NCBI GenBank assembly: GCA_016617855.1
Contig: JAECUM010001156.1
Span: 62,001-126,000, forward strand
Reading direction: 5' to 3'
Origin: Megalonaias nervosa
Taxonomy: Eukaryota > Mollusca > Bivalvia > Unionida > Unionidae
Length of the DNA stretch: 64,000 nucleotides
In this document: piece by piece, positions 24,166 to 37,745 of the stretch
How the letters are laid out: the number at the start of each line of letters is the position of its first letter
Numbering within the stretch: the first letter of the stretch is position 1
Notes under the pieces: generated by a model
Told to the model about the DNA's origin: nothing
Databases searched by the model: none
The model's input: the letters and a program-made list of their open reading frames with translations, nothing else
Translations under genes and position numbers: made by a program

Positions 24166-27100
24166 TTCTCTTAATCCAGGTACTCTGAGACGAACTCAAA
24201 AATATTTAATTTCTCTTCCCTGTGACGTCTGACTGAGACATCTCGCTTGTGAGATTGGTTGGGAAGTACACGTTTTTATTCGAGTCTACATTCCCCAGAT
24301 TGTTTCTATATATTTTTTGTTTATTAAAATTGTTTACTGTGTATTTTAACATTGATATTAATGTTTGTGCATGAGAATTATACATGTTTTAAAGCAGTAA
24401 ATCAATTCTTTACACATGATTGATATAACATTTATACAAGATCCACTTCTCTCAGTCGAAATTCTGCATTTATTTAAAAATAGGTAAGTTCACTTAAATA
24501 TGAATGCAAATGATGTTATTTCTATGGTTCTTATTTTTGTTTTATTAGTGCGATTAGGCAGACGATCAAAGATGTTGAATTGCATTTTACAAACCTGGTC
24601 AACTAAATGATTAAGGACAGAGCGTGTCACTTGACATAGTTGAGTTGTCTCGTCACGCTTTATTCACGGCACTTAACAGATCTCTTAATGTTTACAAATA
24701 GATGAAACTTGTGGAAAACATTGGCTCATTTATTACATGATATTTTTTTCTAAAATCACTTGTCCGAAAATTTGCGACTGGGAGGAGGATGGACAATTCC
24801 AGTGGGTGACCAAGATTAACATCAAACGTTTATTTTATTTGGAGGGGGCCGCAAAATTAAATTTTTCAGGAGAGGCCCGGAGGTTGTTTTTTTTTTGTTA
24901 CGCCACTAACACGCTCTCTCGATCGATCGATTGACGATCGAGTCGACCTGTGACAGCGCTAAAACGACAATAACCTGAAATGCTGGTCACACCTTGCAGA
25001 TGCTGGTCCCTTTACGTAATATTGGCATACCTCCTGTGTCGAAAAATATGAGAAATTAAGGGATTATTTACCCATAACTGTTCAAATATGATCAAATTTT
25101 CTTAAGAGTGAAATCTCCATTTAGTACATCTTTGCCCTGATTTTAAGACAACCATTAATAAAGATAATTACAATTATCTGATGTCATGACATTAGGCAAG
25201 AAACAATTAGGGTGTAACTTTTTCATGTTTTATTTTTTAATTGTACTCAAAGACCGCTATCCATTCTTTTCCGATCTGTTGAACCAGTGGGCAATGCCCG
25301 TATGTAAAGAGTGACGTCACTGGCATATTTCTGATAACGGTAATTGTCCCATCTCTTCTCTAGCCGTCTTAATGGAATGTAACACTGTCAAATCGAAATA
25401 GAAAACGCATTGTAATGACAGATGTAAACAGAAATGAATTAAACATATGTAAAATGCGTGGTGTTTTTTCTTTTATTTTTATTAAAAACAATGCTAACAT
25501 TTTAAAAGATTGTCAGTGGAATATACGAATGACTGAACTCATCGTAATTATTTTCAAAAAAGTTGATCATTGGTTAAAAGTGCAAATTTTGACGGAACAG
25601 GCATCCCAAAACAGGACTTCAGAACTATCAATACTTTTAAGTATGAAGAGAGGTAATTGTGACGTTCCTTGTAAAGTGGAAATGTACTTAACGGCGCTTT
25701 GATTGTTCTCTATGATCCGAATTCAGTGTTTTTCTGGACAACACCGACTTTCTCAATCAAATGTGACAATCTTTCCATATATCTTAATTTGTGCAATCTA
25801 GATATTTGCTCAAATGCACAGAACGTTTCAACTGTTCTTGATTATTGAGTCCTTTTATTAGAAAGTAACTGATGCCAGTATCTTGGACGAACTTTGCAAA
25901 ATATACTCTAACAGCCTATTCATAGAGGTGACACCAAAACCATAAAGTGTTAAACTTGACACTGCCTTATCTTTTTTGCAATTTTCTTCAAACTCCGTTT
26001 TATTTTATTCGGATGACACATCAAGCTACAGTATCTTTTCAGATATTTTATCATTTACTGGACATGTTAAACAAATGACATTAAATGTCTGGTTGAAGGG
26101 AGTCAGAAGTCATTCTGAACGAATCGGACATGTGAACTTCACAGACACATCACAAACAGTTTATTGTGGTTTAGACTAGAGTTTATGCGAAATGTTTTGT
26201 TCAGGTAACTCCTATAAGGTACTTCAAAAAAGTGTAAGACGGTATATTTGCACATTTTGAAAGAATTTGTTAAAATTTAAAAACACTCCTAAGTACAACA
26301 GAAACGTAAGACGGTATATTTGCACATTTTGAACGAAATTTAACACTAACAAGCACAACGGGCAAATGATGGGTAGATCATACATCTGAAACCTTCCAGG
26401 TATGACATGCGTTACCTGTGGAAAACAATCCTGAATAGATATTTATGTGTATAAGAGAAAATGCAATGACAATGAAATACTGACCAAAAATGGTCTGCAA
26501 ACAATAATATTAGTACAGAATCAACATCACCCAGCGCTCTCAAAAGAAATCGAAAAGGGAGAGAAAAAACATGAGAAAAGTCAATCATCAATCGGATGTT
26601 TGGTGGGAAGTGTCCCAAGAAAAACAGCGAAGTACATAAACTCAAAATTTTACGCAGTGATGTTGCGACTTGACGCGATTGTTGCTAGCAATGACAAACT
26701 CACTGAACTCATCGATGGAATGATAATAGACGAATATTAGAAAGAAAAAGAAAACAATCTGATTACGCAAGATTCCATGAAAGAAAGGCATGAAGAATGA
26801 AATTATCACAGAAGGAGACGTAGAAAAGATCAGATGAGAATTGCCGGAGATCAAATGGCAGACTGAAAGAAGAAATATCAGTGTTTTAGATGAGAAAAAT
26901 GAATCCACAATACTCTAGATCGTAATGGTAATATTTTATTTTAGGAAAATATGTAATAAATATATGCTGTACAAACAAACTGTTTAGACTGTATAGGTGT
27001 CATAGACACTAATAAATAACTTAAGCAGTTATCTATAATTCTAAATAAAATATTTCTGATAGACCCATCTGTCCGTTGAACTCTAAGCATCTTGGAATAT

Positions 27101-27179
27101 ATGACAAAGGTGGTCGAATTTATTTTACAAAGTGAAACATATCTCAGTTAAGGAGAAGATATCCAGATTTCAACAAAAA
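24166..27179. other. non-coding with small repeats
   Basis: There is a GATC palindrome cluster at about 24915-24945 and a ~70-bp direct duplication at 26228-26340 (ACGGTATATTTGCACATTTT). Two overlapping frames on opposite strands at 26412-26908 lie in one A-rich stretch. The plus-strand frame (97 codons) has charged, coil-like composition, but I cannot assign it. Confidence 0.5.
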
Positions 27180-27351
27180 TGTTGCAGTTATTTCAATGAT
27201 TCCGAATCGGCCTTCAGGCCAAGTATTGATATAGACTTGTACCTTTGATTCTGATTAGGCTGGGTATAACTCTTTGACCCTGTATCTTCCTTTAGGCCAG
27301 GTATAGATACAGAGACTTGTACCTCTCTGATCCTGTATCAGTCTTTAGGCC

Positions 27352-27405
<54 letters not shown>

Positions 27406-27500
27406 ATATATATACACACACACACACATACACAGAGACTTGTACATTTCTCACCCTGTGTCAGCCTTTAGGCCAGGTATAAATAGAACTGACTATGCAA
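27180..27500. repeat. tandem repeat interrupted by TA/CA microsatellite
   Basis: Four units carry CTTTAGGCCAGGTATAGATA and GAGACTTGTACCTCT variants. The third unit is split by (TA)n at 27355-27402 and (CA)n at 27415-27428. Confidence 0.85.
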
Positions 27501-28449
27501 ATGTATGGAAAAATATTTTACAAAACTTTGCTTTTAATTAAGTGGTTTTTGTATATTTAAAAAAAAAAAAAGCACACAGCCCCACCTTTGCTATCATAAA
27601 TCTTCGTGACCTCAGTCTTGGAAGACTTTTGATTTTGGCGGCGTTTGGGATGAATTCTTGCATGTCCCCGGACTTTGGAAGGACTTAAGTTTGAATCAAT
27701 AGCACAGACACAAATTCACAACGCCTTTAATGCTTCCCAAAATAATGTTAAAAATGTGTAAAGACATATTACATTGAGAATCGAATCTCGTTCTTATAGC
27801 TTGACTGGCTGATAAGTAATTGCACATCCATTCAGTATGCTTTAGTTCAAAAGACCAGTCATAGGCATAATAGCCACATTATGCAATCAAAAAAGGGGGC
27901 AAATTCAAGCAACACGTTACAAAATTTATGGTAAAATGATGCTGAAATTCTGGAGAAAATGGATCAATTTTCATAATTTTCTAAAACAAATCTGATTAAT
28001 TAATGACTAAATTCTAAACAATAATTAACTGGTGAGTCATAATCGTGCCATAAGTACAAGCGTATAAAATCAAAGTCTAATAATTTTAATGTCATCTCCA
28101 ACTATCTTCAACATTTTAATCGCGTGTGCAAACGTAAAGGGCAACATCAATTATCTTGGTATTTAATGGTTAAGAGTATCGACACAAACAATGAAATTAG
28201 GAAGATTTTTTAAAGCCTGTCAATCCATTTTAGAACCGCGTTTTCGAACACACGTTTTTACGGAATGACGTTATCCTATCTGTCAGACGCTTTCTTGATT
28301 TAGCAAATAAGGGCAGAATTTCTTATGCATTCGGATGAGTTTCTCCTCCATCAGTTTAATTTAGAATGTCTTTAGATTTTCATGTTGAATGTCCATTTCA
28401 TCACATGAAAGCTGTACAGTCTTATAGAACAGCAGTAAAACTGGTGCAG
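27501..28449. other. non-coding, nothing recognised
   Basis: AT-rich sequence without motif-bearing frames. Confidence 0.5.
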
Positions 28450-29480
28450 GAACTAGTGGTTTTCGTGTTCCTACTAAGGCGTTTTGTTTTGTTAGCTGTG
28501 TGCAAAACAATATTCTCAATCGGACCCCTCCATCGAACGTATGGAAGGTACCGTTTGGGGTGTAGAATTTAAAGAGATAACATGGGTGAGATGTAATTAT
28601 AGACCTTGAGTTAGTGTGTCAAAAGTAAATCAGCACATACGTGAATAGAGAGTATGGATATATATTGACACAGGGACCTTATTCATTCTTAATATGTGAG
28701 AGGTTTTCATTCTCAGCTTGTTAGGCTGTCCAAGATAATATCAAGGTGACCTCAATATGACTGGAGACGTCTTAAAACAAAAAGTACAATTTTTATTTAT
28801 TTATTTTTTTTAAATTATATTTTTACAGTTTAGATTAATATTTATCCTAAATGCGCATTGCATCTTGATAAAGCGTGCCAAACAGATATTCTTTCTTTCT
28901 TTCTTTCCGCATATAATGATTCGCTTACAAGCACTAGAATTTATTTTCCTTAATCCGTAGGAAACCTACCCTGTCCAATCAATACTGTGTACATGAGACT
29001 GTTATTAGTATTCACTTTATTAGCCTTTAGAACTTAACAAATCCGTAACATGTAATAGTTACAATATTTTTGACACGTCAGACGTGGTTTTTAATATTCA
29101 GTATATTTTTATATTAAATCGATGGATCAGCACTTTCTTAGCATTGACTTTCCAAACTCGGTAAATATAGGCTTCAGTTATTTGAAAGCATCCGCGTCCG
29201 CTTTTTTTTTTTTAAATGGATTTTCTGACCACTTTAGGTTGAAACACAACATGATGAATTGTCAACAAAGACAGAACCACACAATTTAAGTTCCTTTTAC
29301 TTTTTATTTATACAAAACGCTATTAGTATTGTTGATCAATGCGACTTTTGAGATTTGTGCTAGGTTAACAATGGATATATTAACATAAAAGGACTAACAT
29401 ATTTTTTTACCCACTTTAGGTGACGTAATTATTGATACAATGCATTTATGACCACATATTATGTTAGTTGTCATGGTAGT
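28450..29480. repeat. dispersed repeat, copy 2
   Basis: It is the partner of 21240-22430, in direct orientation and diverged. Confidence 0.7.
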
Positions 29481-29862
29481 TTTCCGCCTTTTATTATGTC
29501 TGTATGAGGTACGGATTCAAATTTCTCGCTGCCTTCCGTTCAAATTTATAAGCGGGGAAACTCTCAGATCGAAGGAGAAAAATACAACAATGACTACGGA
29601 GGTGTCATTCCTTTGCGATGCACGATTACATTGCTGGGGTGCAAGATGATACTACGTTCGATCTGTCAGGAAATGCAGAACTCTAAAATGCACATTTGCG
29701 ATGGCTTTTTACTAAATCAAACAACAGTATATGGAAATTTCATACGTGAAGTTGTACATATTAGATATAGAATTACATATAACATTATTATATTTCTTCA
29801 AAGCTTACCAACTTCATATATTTCTAGAATTTCTGTCTTCTAAAATATGATCATCAATCCCT

Positions 29863-30510
29863 TAACCCAAGAGGTCGTTGAGGCATCACAGTTGACTTTA
29901 CAACCAATTCTCTCCATCTTTCCCTGTTCTCTACTGCCCTTTGGGAATCTTCAAATCCCATGCCTGTCCACTCCTTAATGTTGTCTTCCCACATCTTTTT
30001 CTGTTTGCCTCTTCTTCTGCACCATCGCACTGTGCCTTACAAGATTGTTTTTGCCAGTCCATATGATCTTGAGACATGACCGTACCAGTTTCAGTTTGCG
30101 CTTTTTTACAGTGGTCAAGAGATCTTCATAGGATCCGATGGCTTGTTGGATCCTGTTGTGGACTTCTTCGTTGGTTACATGGTCAATGTATGAGATGCCC
30201 AAGATCTTGCGGTAGCATCTCATTTCGAAGGTTTGAATACTTGTAGATATGATGTGAGCGTCCATGTTTCACAAGCATACAGAAAGATGGATATGACAAT
30301 CGAGCGCATCAGCCTTATTTTGGAACCAAAAGCAATGTTGGTATCTTTCCATATTGGTTTCAACCTTGTTATTGCTGCTGTTGTCTGGGCAATCCTGCAA
30401 AGTAGTTCTGGTTTGGCGCCCCCATCTGTGATAATTGATCCCAAGTACTTGAAGCTTGTGACTCTTTCCAGCTTCTGTCCACTGACCTTTTGGTAGATGT
30501 GTAAAATATG
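29863..30510 (-). pseudogene. non-LTR reverse-transcriptase C-terminal fragment
   Basis: Read on the minus strand, the pieces give VTSFKYLGSIITDGG, then SKIRLMRSIVISIFLYACET, FEMRCYRKILGISYIDHVT, and finally a tail with WEDNIKEWTG and VENREKWRELVVKS (29863-29980). These are the thumb and C-terminal segments of a widespread animal LINE polyprotein usually annotated as endonuclease-reverse transcriptase. The catalytic palm is missing and frameshifts separate the pieces, so it is a dead 3' fragment. The clade cannot be fixed from this part alone. Confidence 0.85.
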
Positions 30511-32514
30511 ATGTGTATATTTAAATATCAAACGAGCCATAGACAGCCAAAATATACTTAAAATTTAGTAAGAATTCATTATTTCTAACTAATGCAGAAA
30601 TCGTTTGTAGTAAAGACAAATTGTTGACTGCTTGACCGTAAAACCATAACATCATGTTTTGTAACTTTAAGAGTACTTTATTTCAAACAATGAATTACTA
30701 TGGAACATGAACTTGGTGGTAAAGTAGTTTTCAATAATAATATAATAAAACAATTACAAATGCATATAGATTCCTTGTAATGGTTTAAACAATTCCTAAA
30801 ACATTATACTTCACAACATATATTTTATTAAAAAAAGGACTTCTCTCAAGAGAAAATTAAAAATACTTTCCACGATATCCTCAGACAAAAATCTAATGCA
30901 TTGTGACACTAGAAAAAAAGTCTAAATATAATAAAACGTATTGGCCTCTTCTCGCTAAGGAAAGGCAGAACTCTAAAATGCGCCGGTGAGACGGCTTATC
31001 CCAAGCATTTCAGGCCCCGTTTATATAGAGCTTGTGGCATGGAATGTGTACCCTTGCTCTCTGAAAGGCTTATCCCAAGCATTTCAGGCCCCGTTTATGT
31101 AGAGCTTGTGGCATGGAATGTGTACCCTTGCTCTCTGAAAGGCTACAGATTAAAATAAAGAGCTCTCTCTTGTAATCTATAGTTGCGAGATTGTTTGCAT
31201 AGCGTATTCTTTTGCCCAATACTGTATTTAAGCTCACATCACGTGACTTCATGACATTCCTAGCTCTAATATGTTTTAGCTTGTAGACGTAAACGTGGAA
31301 GAATTTTTTAACAAGCGATTTTCTGCATATTTACTGTGTACTGTTAATTAACTCACTAGCATAGAATATAGGATGGATCAATATAATATATCTGTGCAAT
31401 GTAAAAAGTATCGTAGTTTCCAGCTACTTCACAATCTACCTGTATACGAAATTATAAAAGTGTGAATTTTAACAATCAAAATTGGATTTTATGAAAAATC
31501 GTGGAAAATTCAATCGTAACATAATTGATTTTTCTAATTAAATCTCCTGACAAAAATGGTACTTTCGCAGCTAACACTTGGTCATTGGTCCCATGAAGCT
31601 TATCATAGTGAAATAGATGCCAGAGGGGTCTCTTTACCCAGAGAATTCTACCATCGCGTGAATTCTGCTGGAAGTCACTAGTTTTCCCCTTATTTCCAAG
31701 GACTTTTCGATAACAACCGTTGTCTACTGGAAATTCTTACAACGCGCCAAGGACATAAATGTCCTCTAATCAATGAATCACCACAAATATCACAACTTCA
31801 CATTTGCATCACAACTTCACAACTGCAAACCAACCTCACAAACTGCATATTCTCTCCTTATTAGCTTTCCATAACGTGGCGCAAGTACTTCACGTCATGA
31901 AAATATAAATACAATACAGGGAACTATTTTCCTACTCTATCCTTGGGTCAGTCAAATCATGATTTTATGCCTCAGTTCGGATGTAACTCTACGCTATATT
32001 AATAACCAGAGCAACAATAAAAGGCGTCTCCAGATAATGGAACAATCCCTTCTCAGTTATTCCATTATACGAAATATCAGTCCCTTTCACAAATAGTTCA
32101 CATGGAGATGCACAGTCAATCAACCCAATTAGATTTTAATAGGAACTACTTGGCTAAAGACCACTTATGCAGCTCTGACCTGAACTCACTACGAAACTCA
32201 ACTATGCCATCATGAAATCTCATCAACACTGCACTCTGTGACGTTTGCCTGTAGAAATTGGCTAATTACTCGGGGTGATGAATATTTCCCCAACACCGAC
32301 TTCCCATAATCAAACAAGTAATCACAAAAATCTAATAAAAACTTAAAATGGAGACGTAAATACAAATGGCGCATACCCTAAATTTATTACATTAACTTAT
32401 GATCACTTTGGCATGGAGTCATAAATTATCTGGTTATCAGTTTTGTCATGTATATTTAGTTTGTATTGTTTGTTGGTTTATTTTAATGATTATAAATGAT
32501 TATTAATGATTTAC
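30511..32514. other. non-coding with a 74-bp duplication
   Basis: Bases 30993-31066 are repeated almost exactly at 31067-31140 (GGCTTATCCCAAGCATTTCA). Nothing else is recognised. Confidence 0.6.
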
Positions 32515-34641
32515 AGCAAAGCCGATTTTAACAAATTAAACACTCTGATAACAGGAACTATCTAGTCTGATCTATTGCTAACACCATGGGATATTTATAC
32601 GGTATATATTATACTCAAAACAAAACTATTAGAATTCTTAGCTTTGTGTGTTCCTTGTAAAACGGTAACAGCTCACCCAACCGATAAACCGTGGTTTGAT
32701 TGCCAATTAAGAAATATGATTAGGAAAAGGGATACAGCACGCAAATTTACCACCAACCGTGGTAGGCTAATCGACTTGAATTATTTTAAGCAAATCAGAA
32801 ATAAAGTAAACATGAAAAGTATGCTAAAAGTCCATATATCGATAATATTGATGCACATATTCAAATTCTGATAAAAATGTTCTTAAAACATCTTGGAAAA
32901 TCCCTTTTAAAAGATATAAAGCCTTCAAATTCTTTTCCACCACTTATAGATACAAGAAATAATGCTTCGTTTGCATCTATGCTGAAAATAAAAAGCTAAC
33001 TTACATCATGATTATTTGACTTCAGTTTCAACTAAAGATGATAGTAATGTTCCTCTCCCTATTTTTCAGAAAAGATGCTCTGATACTCTAAACGAAATTA
33101 CTATTACTGAAAAATAAATTAAGATATTATTAATTCCATTTCTGTCAACAAAGCCACTGGACCTGATGGCATAAGTCATAGAATGCTGAAAGGCGTCAGT
33201 GAACAATAGCAACACTACTAGCAATCCTTGTCAATCGATCATTGAGTAGAATAAATTTAGAGATAAATGGAAACTTGCGCACATTCTTCCCATTCCTAAA
33301 AAAGGTGATCCATACGAGGTTGCCAATTATTGACCGATTTCTCTCTACTTATCTGTGTCTTTAAAAGATGCATTTTTAGACAAGTGTATAATTGCTTTCA
33401 CAAAAACCGTCTTTTTATATGTATCAATCAGGATTCCTTCCTGGTCACTGCAGTGTTTGTTTTTTTTTCAACTTATTGAAATGTATCATAATATATGCAA
33501 TTCATTAGAACACTCAAAATTAAAGCTTTAGATTGGGTCTGGCACAGAGGCTTAGTATTTAAATTGAACGAATACGAAGTATCAGGCAATCTGATAAAAT
33601 GGTTTGAAAGTTATTTAAGTAATAGAAAACGAAAGTCATTTTACACGATACTTATTCATGAGAAATTGTTATAAATGTTGGTGTGCCATAAGGATCCGTG
33701 CTTGGGCCTCTCTTGTTTCTAATTTATGTAAACGATATTACCGATGGTATGAGCTTCCTCACTCGTCTTTTTGCAGACGTCTCATCTCGGCATTATTCGT
33801 CCCCTTACTGTGCTGAAATAGAGCTTGTAATACATAATGATCTAATAAAATTGCATAACTGGTCCAAGCCATGGCTCTTAAAGTTTAATCCAGAAAAAAA
33901 AACAGTAGCCATGCTTTTCACCAACAAAAACGTAACAAATAATCCTGAACTTGTCTTTGACAATATCGAACTTAAATATGTGGATTCTCATCGCCATCTA
34001 GGATTATTACTTTTATCAAATACCAGATGGACTTTTCACACTGATAGCATTTTAAAAACAGCATCGAATAGCCAGTCTCCAAAAGCTAAAATATAAACTT
34101 AGCAAGCAAATGTTATAAAAACTGTATATAACTTATAGTATATAATTTATATCAGGCCTATCTTGGAATATGCCAGTGTCGTCTGGGACCGATGCTCGTT
34201 GATCGAATCAGAAAAATTGGAAAAACCACAGCTTTAGGCGGCAAGAATAGTTACAGGACTTCTAAAATACACTAGTAGACAATCTCTGTACTTTGAAACG
34301 GTGTGGGAAAGTTTGCAGTCTGGAAGAAAACAAAATTATTAACAATCTACAACATTAAAACGAGCCAAACTCCAGACTATCTCACTGAATTAATCCCTTC
34401 CCCTGCGTCCGTTACAAATTATAACCTTCGACGCTCAAATAATATGGTCACTTGCAAATTTCAGGCTACATTTTATCAAATCATCTTTTATACCATCATC
34501 AGTATCCTTGTGGAACAATCTCGAACAGGATACGCAATGTAGCATGTCTTACAGTGCTTTGAAAAAGTGTTTACGTCCCAAATATCGTGTCTAGCAAAAG
34601 GACAATATTTATTAATCGAAACCTAGATATTATCCTTACTA
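32515..34641 (+). pseudogene. LINE ORF2 remnant, main part
   Basis: Fragments in several frames follow the order of a Jockey/CR1-like reverse transcriptase. The linker after the endonuclease reads VTAHPTDKPWFDCQLRNMIR (about 32650-32720). The fingers read NKATGPDGISHRMLKG near 33150 and ILPIPKKGDP near 33290. At 33698 comes LGPLLFLIYVNDITDG. TRLFADVSS (about 33760) sits at the catalytic FADD box, with the second Asp changed to Val. The thumb holds YVDSHRHLGLLL. The C-terminal part near 34150-34540 has LEYASVVWD and TPDYLTEL. The 5' end is truncated before the endonuclease. The element is interrupted at 34655 by a SINE and resumes at 35046. Confidence 0.85.
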
Positions 34642-34654
34642 AATTACGACATAA

Positions 34655-34959
34655 TGTGACCGCTCCAGTGGCCCAGTGGTTAGAGCTTCCGCCTTAGATG
34701 CGGGAGGTCCCGGGTTGAACCCCGGCCGAGTCATACCAAAGACTTATAAAAATGGTACAGCTGCTTCACTTGGCACTCAGCATTAAGAAGTTAGAATTAG
34801 GACTGGTCGGCCAGGTGTTAGGATAATGTGACTGAATGGGACATGATGCTAGATGTCTGCGGCATGATGCCCCGGTGCTAGACATCACTATAAACTGCCA
34901 CACTGCAGGCATCGTAGCAATATGACTGAATTTTTTTAAAGCTACGTTAAAAATCCAAA

Positions 34960-35011
<52 letters not shown>

Positions 35012-35032
35012 ACACACACGCACACACACATG
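34655..35032 (+). mobile_element. tRNA-derived SINE, copy 3, nested in LINE
   Basis: It has the same architecture as 6192-6510, with an A box near 34668-34686, a B box near 34713 and an expanded (CA)n tail at 34961-35029. AATTACGACATAA occurs at 34642-34654 and 35033-35045, a 13-bp target-site duplication. The LINE reading continues across the insertion, so the SINE arrived after the LINE. Confidence 0.95.
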
Positions 35033-35045
35033 AATTACGACATAA

Positions 35046-35345
35046 AGTAAGCTCATTAAAAGATGATCTTAACCGTATTCAACTTGACACCTCTCTTTGT
35101 TCCTGCTGTGGGATCGAAACCACCATGCATTTGTTTGTGTTATGTCCCTATTACAATGGACAATGACCTGAGTTGATGAGAAAATTACTCTAAATGTTAT
35201 ATGCAGCTATTAACTTAGAATTATTGCTTTGGGGAAAAGGGCGATGCAAATGAAAAAATAGAATTTTACATCATGTCTACAGATATACAACCACTACCGC
35301 TACCAGACAATTTCAATAACTTACTCAAATCGTGATTACTGTCAT
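35046..35345 (+). pseudogene. LINE ORF2 remnant, 3' end
   Basis: Downstream of the SINE the frame gives CSCCGIETTMHLFVLCPYYN, the CCHC-like C-terminal motif of many LINE ORF2 proteins, then decayed tail sequence. It completes the element at 32515-34641. Confidence 0.8.
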
Positions 35346-35375
35346 TGTGCCTCTGTCTGTCTGTCTGTCTCTCTG

Positions 35376-35419
<44 letters not shown>

Positions 35420-36340
35420 ATCACTTTTCATTATTATGTTGTCATGTTGAATATGTTGTAATTTAACTAGTTAGAATGTGCGCCCAATCCCATTGTATCG
35501 TAAACAAAGGATTATATCTTACGTATATCTGTATTTTGTACCTGGTCTTTATTCAACATCAAGTTAATGGTGTACCTGACCAGTGATATTTATTTTGTAA
35601 ACAACAGAATACATAGCTAATATTTTTCTATGATTGTGGATTAAATATTTAGATAATTATTAATTGTAAACATGTTTACTTCAATTTGAGTTAAAGATAC
35701 AGAATTGATTCTAACCTTATAAATTTCTAGAATGGAAATTCCCTATCAAGTCAACAGAGTATGTTCATAAAATGATAATTGCGACCTAGGTTAAATAGAG
35801 GGGTGCATAATCTTGTTTATGTAAGAATTAGTCATTTTTGTCTTAACGTCTAAAGCAGAATCAGTCTTATGATTGTGTTAAGTTTTTTTTATTTAGTTGG
35901 AATTGTTTATTCAAATTATTATTCACTGGACTTTAAAAGTGCTCAATAATATTCTTGGACGAAAACGTTAATTTTGGAATTATAGTGAATTCAGACAAGG
36001 ACATTGTGGATTATATTATTGTGATACATCAAAAAAATGTTAACACATCACGACATTCCAGGCCATTTGAACATTTGCACGTTCAAGACTACAGGCATAT
36101 CAACACTTTCAATATTGGAACTTATTTGAAATACTACTGGAATTCAATAGGAACTTCATACATTTGGACTTTTATAGAACATTTAGGACTATTTAGTATT
36201 TAACTAACAATACTGTAAGTTCTTTTTAACTTTTCACTTTGTATTCCCTGAAAATAAATTATTTGTTGAATTTACAGGTTTTCGCTCTTTCTGTTATATA
36301 TTTTAAGATCTTAGAGTCGTAACGGTTTATACCAAGGACT
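35346..36340. other. microsatellite and LINE 3' flank
   Basis: (TCTG)n then (TC)n occupies about 35351-35416. The remainder is AT-rich and could be LINE 3' UTR or host DNA. Confidence 0.5.
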
Positions 36341-36510
36341 AGATATCTTATAAACCCAACAAGATATTCCAATGTTTTATAAAATGTGTGATAAACTTTA
36401 TAAGACATCTTGATAAGATATCTCACAAATTTGATAACATACCTTATAAACCGTATTCGATATCTTAATTCGATTTATATGGTGTCTTATCAAGTTTATA
36501 AGATATGTAT
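36341..36510. repeat. cluster of palindromic AGATATCTTATAA units
   Basis: AGATATCTTATAAAC at 36341-36355 is mirrored by GTTTATAAGATAT at 36494-36506. Further partial copies in both directions lie between, so the segment can fold back on itself. Confidence 0.45.
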
Positions 36511-36519
36511 ATTCATTGA

Positions 36520-37745
36520 TTCTTTATTTCCTCCATAAGGAGCTTTACAGATACATACATAACAAATAAGACACATATATGCATATATTATTTCTGAACA
36601 CAATTATAACAGTCTTTTTTGTGAAGCTTTAATATATCAACGCAGCTGGTCAAAACAGAATTCTTTTCATGAGATTTTAAACGATGCAAAGTAATTTGAA
36701 CTACTTATCCTTAAGAGTAAGGAAATGCTAAAGGTGAGTGCTGATACAGTATAAGAGCTTTTGAAAAGGTTGGTTTTCGACCACCGAATCTGGAGCTAGG
36801 TATAAGTTGTTCATCGTAAATTCGCTCAATATTCGATGTTCTTAGTTAGGTGAGAAATATCTTCTGGAGAAAGATCGTTTAATGACTTCCATGCCATGAT
36901 TCCTTTAAATTAAGAATACATTTTTGTATAGACGGCCATTGTAAACGTGAAAACAAAACATTCAAGCGAGTCGATATAAGAAGTTTCAGAATTATTCGGG
37001 CTGCCCTTTTCTGGAGTTCGTCAGTTCTGGATAGGTTATAATTGGATGTGTTTCCCAGTATGGTACAACCGTAGTCTGTAAGTGGTAGTATGTATCCCGT
37101 AAAAATAAAGTTCAAGTGACTGGAGAGATAGATATTTCGACAGTAATTTTAAGAGATTTTTTTTACTACCATTGCACATGTATGATCGATATCTGTATTC
37201 CAGCTGTGATGTTGATCAGTGTGGATACCAAACAGTTTTTTAAATATAAAACTAGACACGTCTATATCATTTTGAGTTAGAAGTAAATCGATGTTAGAAG
37301 ATAGGTGCTGCCTTGTTCCGACTGTCATACATTTCGTTTTTACGGCTTTAATGTACATTCTATTTTGTTGACAGCAAACGGATATATTTTTGAGGTCGAT
37401 TTGAAGCTTATTTTTAATGTAGTCAAGAGATTGATCAAATAAATGCAGTACAGAGTATTTATCGAGTGCACTGGCTAAGCCATTGATAAACAGTAGAAGA
37501 GAAGAGACTCTAAAATAGATCCTTGAGAAACACCACTTAAAATATAACGATTCGGAAGTATATTTTTACAAGTGCAAACAACCTGGGATTAGTTAGTGAG
37601 ATACGACGTGAACGAAGTAATTGAGTTTGAAGAAAACTCTTAGGCTGATAAGTTTTTTAATGAGTATCAAATGGTCAACCAAATCGATGCTTTTTAAGAA
37701 TCAATGAAGGTCTTCTCACGTATATTTCGATGCTTGAAATGTGTA
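36520..37745 (-). pseudogene. second LINE remnant, minus strand
   Basis: Minus-strand pieces read GVSQGSILESLFFYCLS near 37530 (polymerase palm), VKTKCMTVGTRQHLSS near 37330 (thumb), and GYILPLTDYGCTILGNTS with LQKRAARIILK near 37000-37080 (C-terminal helix bundle). These fit a Jockey/CR1-type LINE distinct from the one at 32.5-35.3 kb. Many stops and shifts are present. The catalytic box is not legible. Confidence 0.75.

Noticed and set aside
26412..26908. Overlapping ORFs on both strands
   Set aside because: A-rich region; charged composition on one strand and Phe/Leu-rich on the other are the same bias, and no domain is seen.
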